DNA from: a bacterium
GTDB taxonomy: Bacteria; 4484-113; JAGGVC01
Assembly (NCBI GenBank): GCA_039961635.1
Contig: JABRWB010000090.1
Span: forward strand, 1 to 52,049
Direction of reading: 5' to 3'
Length of the DNA stretch: 52,049 nt
Positions 47,121 to 52,049 of this stretch are shown piece by piece. The notes beneath the pieces are model-generated. The model was given only the letters and a program-made list of their open reading frames with translations, was not told where the DNA came from and made no database searches. Position numbers and translations under genes: made by a program. Position 1 is the first letter of the stretch. Every line of letters starts with the position of its first letter.

Positions 47121-47768
47121 GTGGGACACGTAACCGAAAAACCGATCGGCGTTTTAGCAGAAAAAATGGCGGAGGGAGCCAAGTTTCCGGACGGCGGAAT
47201 GGCCGCCGGCTTGGCGGGTTTATTCGCCACCTCGCTTTGCCGCAAGTCGCTCTCCCGGCTCGTTTCGGCGCATCCCGACGCACTTTCCAAATCCGAAGCG
47301 GATGCGTACGCCTGGGAGCTTGAAGACGCCGCGGCGCACTTCGAAAAGCTCCTGGACAAACAGAAGGAAGCGCTCAAAGCATTAAATCAGTTCGCCAAAG
47401 GCGCAGCTCCCGAATCCGATCCACCCCTCACCGAAGAAGAAATCTACCGCCAGGCCGTCTCCGTCCCCGCCGCAATCGCGGCGTCCGCCAGCCGCGTTCT
47501 TTCAGTCGCGGCCAAGCTAATCTCCGCCGCTCCATCCGAGCTTAAAAGCGACCTCGGTGTCGCACTCCACCTGCTTTACGCCGCTTTCATCGGCGGAAAG
47601 CTCAAAATGAACGACCATTTTGCGCATGCGCAGGCTCTCGATTCCGAATTCGTCGCCAAGACCCGCCGCACATTCCAAGATGTGGAAGACGCGGTCAGCC
47701 AGCTCGTCGGCCCCGGTCTCGAATCCGTATGGGCTGCCATCGAACCCAAGCGCATCGAGGCGGAATAG
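47121..47768 (+). CDS. Cyclodeaminase/cyclohydrolase-domain protein (FTCD C-terminal type)
   Basis: 215 residues, all-helical, matching the formimino-THF cyclodeaminase domain also seen in FchA methenyl-THF cyclohydrolases: PDGGMAAGLAGLFATSL near the N-terminus, the EDAAAHFEKLLDKQKEAL helix, and the VSVPAAIAASASRVL block. GTG 47121 has GGAGGA 4 nt upstream. Position directly behind hutI suggests that it handles the formimino group released from histidine via folate; the FchA role is the alternative. The formiminotransferase half is absent. Confidence 0.85.
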   Translation: MGHVTEKPIGVLAEKMAEGAKFPDGGMAAGLAGLFATSLCRKSLSRLVSAHPDALSKSEADAYAWELEDAAAHFEKLLDKQKEALKALNQFAKGAAPESDPPLTEEEIYRQAVSVPAAIAASASRVLSVAAKLISAAPSELKSDLGVALHLLYAAFIGGKLKMNDHFAHAQALDSEFVAKTRRTFQDVEDAVSQLVGPGLESVWAAIEPKRIEAE

Positions 47769-47775
47769 AATTCCA

Positions 47776-48429
47776 ATGAACACTGCTCCCAAATCCTGGC
47801 TGAATGACGCGCGGCTGTGGATGATCACCGACACGGCGGCAGCCCGCGGCCGCGCGATTCCGGAATTGGTCGCTCAGGGCGTCGCCGGAGGAGTTGACGT
47901 TGTCGTAGTCCGGTTCAAGGAGTTATCCGGCCCTCCCTTTATATCCGCGGCGCGCCCGATCGCAGCCATCTGCCGCGATCTCGGCGTGCCTTGGGTGCTC
48001 TCCCACAACCTCGACCTTGTGTCCGCGCTCGATCCGGACGGCGTCCATCTTGGAGCCGGCGACCCTACCATCGCGGAAGCGCGCGCCCAGCTCGCCCGCA
48101 ATGCTGTAATCGGTTACTCGGCTCACACGATAGGCGAAATCGGCCGTGTCAAAGCCGCCGGCGCCGATTACGCCTGGTTCTCGCCCATTTACCCGACGAA
48201 AAAGGACGGAAAAGCCGTTTTCGGCATCGGCGTCGAATCCGCCCGCCGCGCGCTCGAAACCGCTGGAGATTTTCCTCTTGTCTTCCTCGGCGGCGTGAAT
48301 GCAGACAACGCGCACGAGCTCGCGGCAATCGGCGGAACCCGCATCGCGGCCATCGGCGCGATTATCGGCGCGGACGATGTGGAATCCGCCGCGCGCAAAT
48401 TGAAAGCGGCGTTATCCGGGGAATCATAA
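47776..48429 (+). CDS. thiE: Thiamine phosphate synthase-like protein
   Basis: A 217-residue TIM-barrel joining HMP-PP and thiazole phosphate. LWMITDTAAARG at the N-terminus, VVVVRFKEL (usually QLREK), HNLDLVSALDPDGVHLGAGD, IGYSAHTIGEI, GADYAWFSPIYPTKKDGK and FLGGVNADNAHEL follow ThiE in order. The frame extends upstream inside the previous gene, but the ATG at 47776 gives the correct N-terminus. No THI-box riboswitch is visible, and the gene follows the cyclodeaminase by 7 nt. TenI-like proteins share the fold, so the call is likely but not exclusive. Confidence 0.85.
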   Translation: MNTAPKSWLNDARLWMITDTAAARGRAIPELVAQGVAGGVDVVVVRFKELSGPPFISAARPIAAICRDLGVPWVLSHNLDLVSALDPDGVHLGAGDPTIAEARAQLARNAVIGYSAHTIGEIGRVKAAGADYAWFSPIYPTKKDGKAVFGIGVESARRALETAGDFPLVFLGGVNADNAHELAAIGGTRIAAIGAIIGADDVESAARKLKAALSGES

Positions 48430-48463
48430 TTTGCGGCCGCGCCTGTCGCCGGGCGTCTTAAAC

Positions 48464-48793
48464 CTACGACCCCTCTTCCTTTTTTGCGCTCCCGCCTTTC
48501 ATCAGCATCATCCGAGGGAACTCTTCCTTGAAGTCGGTGAATAGGTAATACAGCATCAGCACCGGATTGATTTCGCCTTCGCTTTCCCGGTTCAAATCTT
48601 CCATCAAATGCCCGGCCACCTCGTTTGCGTCCAGGCTCTCGGCCATCTTCAAGAACTCGCGCGATAAAAACACGCCTTTGTTGGAGTGCATCGCACGCAC
48701 GAAAAACTGCTCCGGCATCCGGGCGTCAAACTCCGGCTCCGGCTTGAATTCGAAGCTGAACTGCATACCGCTTTCGTCTTTCACTTCGCCCAT
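48464..48793 (-). CDS. Small protein of unknown function
   Basis: 109 residues, acidic and helical in the second half (FLKMAESLDANEVAGHLMED, then INPVLMLYYLFTDFKEEFPRMM), with a beta-type start (GMQFSFEFKPEPEFD). No signal peptide or membrane segment. It converges on thiE. No family recognised. Confidence 0.55.
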   Translation of the reverse strand: MGEVKDESGMQFSFEFKPEPEFDARMPEQFFVRAMHSNKGVFLSREFLKMAESLDANEVAGHLMEDLNRESEGEINPVLMLYYLFTDFKEEFPRMMLMKGGSAKKEEGS

Positions 48794-48925
48794 CGGCCGA
48801 AATTATACCGCAAAATGCTCCGTACGGCCTTACACAAGGAGGTGCGTCGCGGCCGCCGAAGCACCGGATTAGACATCCGGCGTCCGCGAATGTTCCATTC
48901 CATGAAAAATAAGCAAAACCGGGAA

Positions 48926-48979
48926 GCGCGCCCTTCAGGGCGCATAATCCAATCCCTCAATCACGCGGCGCGAGCCGCG
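48926..48979. repeat. Two short hairpins, REP-like
   Basis: In the 267-nt gap before the polyferredoxin gene, GCGCCCT/AGGGCGC (48928-48943) begins with GGAAGCGCG, as does the element at 50458. A second hairpin, CGCGGC-GCGA-GCCGCG (48964-48979), has a GNRA-type tetraloop. No gene seen here. Confidence 0.5.
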
Positions 48980-49060
48980 CCTCCCAAATCCTGGATTGTG
49001 TTCCTCTTCACAAACATCTTCCGTCTCCAAACAGGTAAACAGGTATGGTAATACCTAAAT

Positions 49061-50188
49061 GTGACGCCCGTTCCCAAGCCTACGCGATTCCCCGCCGCCC
49101 TATGGCGCCGCTTCGAAGCTTTTTCGATGTGGTACTGCGGCCTCGACCGTCTCGCCCGCAAGCCCGCCCACTCGCCGATTCAGCCTTTCCGGCTTCTCGT
49201 TCAGCTCGCGTTCCTCGCGATCACGATCAATATCGGCTGGCGGTTCGCGATTTTCGTAGGCTCGCTCGCCGGCGACGGCCCCGTCCTTCCCCGCCCCGCG
49301 GGAGTCGAGGCCTGGCTGCCCATCTCCTCGCTCATCAGCCTCAAGTACCTGGCCGCAACCGGCATTTGGAACGACATCCATCCTGCCGGACTTGCGCTGT
49401 TCCTCATTATTCTCGCCACCGCCCTTTTGCTCAAGCGCGCTTTTTGCAGCTGGGTTTGTCCTATCGGCCTGCTCGAGGAATTCCTCGCCCGCCTCGGTCT
49501 GGCCGCTTTCCGCCGCAAAATCATTGTCCCGCCTTGGCTCGACTTCCCGCTGCGCTCCATCAAGTACCTTTTGCTAGTCTTTTTCGCCTTCTCCGTCTGG
49601 GGAATGTCGGTGGAGCGCCTGCGCGGCTTCATCGAAAGCCCGTACAACAAGGTCGCCGACATAAAGATGATGAAGTTCTTCATGCACATTTCCCCCACCG
49701 CCGCGGCCGTCCTCGCGGCCCTCGTTATCCTAAGCTTCCTCGTGCCTTACTTCTGGTGCCGCTACCTATGCCCGTACGGAGCGCTGCTCGGGCTGGCCGG
49801 CGTCGTCAGCCCGCTCACGGTCAAGCGCAGCGCCGATACCTGCATCTCCTGCCAGGCCTGCACGAAGGTCTGCCCCGCGGCGATAACCGTCCACCGCCTC
49901 GAATCCGTCGAGACCGACGAGTGCCACGCCTGTCTTAAGTGCGCGGACGCCTGCCCGGTCCCGCTCACGCTGCTCCTGTCCGGCCCGCAGAAGAAGCCCC
50001 GCCCGGTCAACAAATACGCCTTCGCCGCGCTCGTCGTCCTGTTTTTCGTCGTCGGAGTGGCAGCGGCGTCGCTGTCGGGCAAATGGCGCACGAGCATCCC
50101 CCCGGAAGAGTACCGGACGCACTATTCGCAAATGTCCGGCCCGGAGTACACGCATAGCGCGGCGATGGAAAGCCGTTCCGATTCGTAG
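49061..50188 (+). CDS. Membrane polyferredoxin, NapH/CcoG-like
   Basis: 375 residues with about five or six membrane segments. Two cysteine pairs follow transmembrane helices in CSWVCPIG and CRYLCPYGALL, the signature of NapH, NosR and CcoG/RdxA proteins. They are followed by two 4Fe-4S motifs, CISCQACTKVCP and CHACLKCADACP. It probably carries electrons between membrane and periplasmic or cytoplasmic redox partners. The GTG at 49061 is followed by a basic, proline-rich start. A second long frame over the same region is a shadow. No nap, nos or cco genes adjoin it. Confidence 0.88.
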   Translation: MTPVPKPTRFPAALWRRFEAFSMWYCGLDRLARKPAHSPIQPFRLLVQLAFLAITINIGWRFAIFVGSLAGDGPVLPRPAGVEAWLPISSLISLKYLAATGIWNDIHPAGLALFLIILATALLLKRAFCSWVCPIGLLEEFLARLGLAAFRRKIIVPPWLDFPLRSIKYLLLVFFAFSVWGMSVERLRGFIESPYNKVADIKMMKFFMHISPTAAAVLAALVILSFLVPYFWCRYLCPYGALLGLAGVVSPLTVKRSADTCISCQACTKVCPAAITVHRLESVETDECHACLKCADACPVPLTLLLSGPQKKPRPVNKYAFAALVVLFFVVGVAAASLSGKWRTSIPPEEYRTHYSQMSGPEYTHSAAMESRSDS

Positions 50189-50232
50189 GGGGGTGTGGCA
50201 CACGCCCGCCGCCCCGCCGGAAACAAGTTAGC

Positions 50233-50362
50233 AGTTGACAGTTCCGAGTTGACAGTTGCTTCGCGTTCTTGAGCGGCGATGCATTGGTTTTAACTGTCCA
50301 ACTGTCAACTGTCCAACTGTCAACTTGGGTATTTCTAACTGTCAACTGTCCAACTGTCAACT
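50233..50362. repeat. Inverted and tandem AACTGTCAACT repeat cluster
   Basis: Six exact copies of an 11-mer: two as AGTTGACAGTT (50233-50243, 50247-50257) and four as AACTGTCAACT (50300-50310, 50315-50325, 50337-50347, 50352-50362). A 26-nt stretch at 50300-50325 recurs at 50337-50362. The two orientations can form a long hairpin. Confidence 0.9.
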
Positions 50363-50372
50363 CTTTTACCTC

Positions 50373-50401
50373 TTGACAACCCCCCTTCCCGCCGCTATAA
50401 T
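50373..50401 (+). promoter_or_regulatory. Orphan consensus sigma70 promoter
   Basis: TTGACA (50373-50378), exactly 17 nt, TATAAT (50396-50401). No tRNA, rRNA or convincing reading frame follows. It may drive a small RNA or be left from a lost gene. Confidence 0.7.
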
Positions 50402-50687
50402 GACCGGCAGTTCACAGGGGATCGCATCCATTCGGGTTTTTGCATTGCAGGCAGGAAGCGCGGCCTCCAGGCCCCGTGCCGGGACGCATGCCCATTCCCT
50501 CCGGGAACATATTTCCCCGCGCCCGCATACCCAAACGCGATATGCCGGCCATCTAAAGACCGGCGCTACACCATTCCCCTATGACATATACCGAAAACTG
50601 CGATGACTTAAAACGCGGCACCCGCCCGGATAAACAATGAGCGCGGTCTAGAGGCCGCGTCGCGAAAGGCGCGGCCTATCGTCTTGA
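50402..50687. repeat. Non-coding stretch with REP-like palindromes
   Basis: No gene supported. GCGCGG-type palindromes lie at 50458-50476 and 50641-50659, and an 8-bp stem AGGCCGCG/CGCGGCCT with a 10-nt loop at 50652-50677. They resemble the hairpin at 48926-48943. Confidence 0.5.
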
Positions 50688-50807
50688 GGAAACAATTACA
50701 CCAACGGCGCAAGCGTATTCGTCGTCACGAATGACAACGGCTTTGGCGAGCTCGTCCGCAACCTCGGCGCGAGCATCCTTAAAGTGGGGGAAATGTTCAA
50801 GTATTAG
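50688..50807 (+). pseudogene. C-terminal fragment of an unknown protein
   Basis: Thirty-nine codons ending in TAG read like real protein (SVFVVTNDNGFGELV, then ILKVGEMFKY) but have no start and follow a TGA. Probably the tail of a gene cut by rearrangement. Family not recognised. Confidence 0.4.
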
Positions 50808-50837
50808 ACTAGCGGGAGGGGTGAAAGGGGGGGGCGC

Positions 50838-50981
50838 TTCTACGAATCCGTGGATTCACTGCAAAAGGCCCTGAACGAATGGCTGATCTTTTACAACAAC
50901 GAGCGTCCACACCATGGCTACTGCAATTTGGGGAAATGCCCGATTTACACCATTAACGAATTCCATAATAGCGTTAGATAA
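50838..50981 (+). pseudogene. IS481-like transposase, C-terminal remnant
   Basis: The last 47 codons of an rve-type integrase core: ALNEWLIFYNNERPHHGY, then the IYTINEF tail. The 5' part is missing; the fragment begins right after a run of eight G (50827-50834). Cys and Tyr replace residues kept in the copy at 51959 (CPIYTI versus RPIDTI), so this copy is decaying. Confidence 0.85.
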
Positions 50982-51056
50982 GATGATTAGTAGTACATCC
51001 TATGAAACAAATTGCATTGTAATTAATGATTGTCAATAATAGTGGAGTGCATTTAC

Positions 51057-51926
51057 TTAAATATTCGGATCAACCACCCTCCCCTCTGACACCGGCTGGC
51101 TCCATTTTACTTCTTGCCACTGCTTGGATGAATAGCGGATTACATATGTATCATCGTAAGTTTCCAACGCAAGTAATGCGCCATTACGAACGTAATTCCA
51201 ATAAAAGTAGGAAGCATTGTTATCCTTATAACTCGCAGGATCGCCATACTTAGCCCTGTACATAAGAACAGTCTTGTTCCATTCCGCTTCGCTGACGGTG
51301 TCTTTGGGAAGGGAAATAAGTATTTCCGCTATTACGCTTCCATATACGCATACCCCAAGTGTGCCAAAATCCCCCGCTTTGTCGAATGAAATTGTGGACA
51401 CCGGGGAATTGTGCAAGTAGTAGGTTAACCAGTAATCCTTTTCAACAACATTATTGGAACGCTCTTGTATTAATTCTGCATTAAGACTGGCTGCCTTTGA
51501 AGACACTTCGCCTAAAACAAAACCTGTGCCTAATTCTATGCCGCCAAAACCCCTTATTTCAATGTTGGTTTCTCCTTGCCGTGGGGAATAAAACGAATTA
51601 TCTTCAACTAGGTCAAGCGTATAAATGCGGAGATCATCGAGCGAAGAAGAATAATGCGCCCAAACTGCCAAATAAGGACCTGATGCCGACTCCCAAACCG
51701 CAAGCGACATTCCATAGTTGTCTATCCATATTAACGAATGAAAACTATCTGAATCGCTAATACTTGGCTCCCAGCCAAAAATCGACTTCAAAAAATCCTT
51801 GAAATCTCCCCATTGATTAAATGTGATATCCGATTTATATGATTCGATTCTAAATGCGGCAAGGCCTTCTCCTTTGAAAAACAACGTAACTGCAGAATGA
51901 GGCTGAAGCCATTGCCATGACCCCAA
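51057..51926 (-). CDS. AT-rich gene of unknown function between two transposase ends
   Basis: 289 residues from a TTG at 51926, with no good ribosome site. The frame is open upstream to a stop at 51972-51974, into the IS end, so the natural N-terminus was probably removed by the insertion. The sequence is rich in aromatic and acidic residues (SLIWIDNYGMSLAVWE, NASYFYWNYVRNGALLALETYDD) and looks soluble with a mixed fold. Base composition is visibly more AT-rich than the rest of the window, which suggests transfer. No family recognised; possibly no longer functional. Confidence 0.55.
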   Translation of the reverse strand: MGSWQWLQPHSAVTLFFKGEGLAAFRIESYKSDITFNQWGDFKDFLKSIFGWEPSISDSDSFHSLIWIDNYGMSLAVWESASGPYLAVWAHYSSSLDDLRIYTLDLVEDNSFYSPRQGETNIEIRGFGGIELGTGFVLGEVSSKAASLNAELIQERSNNVVEKDYWLTYYLHNSPVSTISFDKAGDFGTLGVCVYGSVIAEILISLPKDTVSEAEWNKTVLMYRAKYGDPASYKDNNASYFYWNYVRNGALLALETYDDTYVIRYSSKQWQEVKWSQPVSEGRVVDPNI

Positions 51927-51934
51927 TATGGAAA

Positions 51935-52049
51935 TGTGGTCAGTTTCAAATTGTACTACTAACCATCTTGTCTAACGCTCTTTTGGAATTCGTTAATGGT
52001 GTCGATCGGGCGTTTTCCCATGTTGCGGTAGCCATGATGTGGACGCTCG
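51935..52049 (-). mobile_element. IS481-like element end with transposase C-terminus (continues past the window)
   Basis: On the minus strand the frame 51959-52049 encodes ERPHHGYRNMGKRPIDTI, NEF and a short tail to a TAG stop, typical of IS481-type transposases. The flank beyond the stop (GTACAATTTGAAACTGACCA) looks like an IS481 terminal repeat. It mirrors the remnant at 50838-50981, in opposite orientation. Confidence 0.85.

Noticed and set aside
47620-47775. Upstream extension of thiE
   Set aside because: The frame is open but lies inside the cyclodeaminase gene; the ATG at 47776 gives the expected N-terminus.
49045-49938. Plus-strand frame of 297 codons overlapping the polyferredoxin gene
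   Set aside because: Arg/Pro-rich translation without motifs; the other frame has the clear Cys clusters and membrane segments.
50233-50362. Possible CRISPR array
   Set aside because: The repeats are 11 nt, occur in both orientations and have no unique spacers of regular length.
50256-50606. Plus-strand frames across the repeat cluster
   Set aside because: Composition follows the repeats, no start signal, and the translation (Thr, Arg and Pro-rich) resembles no protein.

Overview
The window looks like a chromosomal segment of an uncultivated or little-studied, Gram-negative-type bacterium of moderately high GC. Four things point that way: lipoproteins with signal peptides and lipoboxes, an RND efflux pair, a periplasmic tricorn-type protease, and a ferredoxin-based central metabolism (2-oxoacid:ferredoxin oxidoreductase, polyferredoxin, 2Fe-2S ferredoxin). 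I cannot name the phylum from sequence alone. Coding density is high, genes abut or overlap, and GTG and TTG starts are frequent. Several promoters are near-perfect TTGACA-N17-TATAAT. At several genes the -10 hexamer sits only 6-9 nt before the start codon, implying leaderless or nearly leaderless mRNAs.

Layout. Bases 1-4917: the end of a helicase-motif-less PriA, then a minus-strand operon smpB - GerMN lipoprotein - murI - rph. Bases 4918-6623: a long regulatory gap with two DnaA-box-like sites, a palindrome and a strong promoter, then glnA. Bases 6666-12592 (minus): a crotonase, then the cluster argS - acetyl-CoA-synthase-like protein - small acidic protein - nitrilase. Bases 12595-15958: a zinc-finger/AEP-primase/DnaB-like fusion with degraded catalytic motifs and a flippase-like membrane protein. 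Bases 15998-16186: two tRNA-Arg genes behind a consensus promoter. Bases 16259-23493: tricorn protease, a REC-HATPase regulator, an M16 protease and a small membrane-anchored protein. Bases 23490-29937 (minus): an IspF-RNase H fusion, ispD, a PIN/TRAM protein, radA, sucD and sucC. Bases 30271-31553: two exported proteins of unknown function, one Cys/His-rich. Bases 31620-34472 (minus): korDABC. Bases 34681-41945: rsmD, RND adaptor and pump, and a SelB-type GTPase. Bases 41968-45722 (minus): a small protein, a PKD/dockerin-like lipoprotein and a 2Fe-2S ferredoxin. Bases 45832-50188: hutI, a cyclodeaminase-domain protein, thiE, a small protein (minus) and a NapH/CcoG-like polyferredoxin. Bases 50200-52049: a decayed, repeat-rich accessory end with two inverted IS481-like transposase termini flanking an AT-rich gene of unknown function.

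Most striking is a group of proteins that keep a recognisable fold but have lost the signature active-site residues. The acetyl-CoA synthase homologue (8946-10694) keeps the four Cys of the A-cluster 4Fe-4S but has Ser-Ala-Glu where the nickel-binding Cys-Gly-Cys should be. PriA (2-1789) keeps its zinc region but has no Walker A or DEEH motif. The primase-helicase-like protein (12676-14946) has Thr for the Walker A Lys, Gln for the catalytic Glu, and eroded AEP motifs. The IspF-RNase H fusion is a further unusual architecture. Metabolically the window joins 2-oxoglutarate oxidation (kor, sucCD), glutamine synthesis, histidine degradation to formimino-folate chemistry, isoprenoid synthesis (ispD/ispF), and translation functions (argS, smpB, selB, rsmD, tRNAs).
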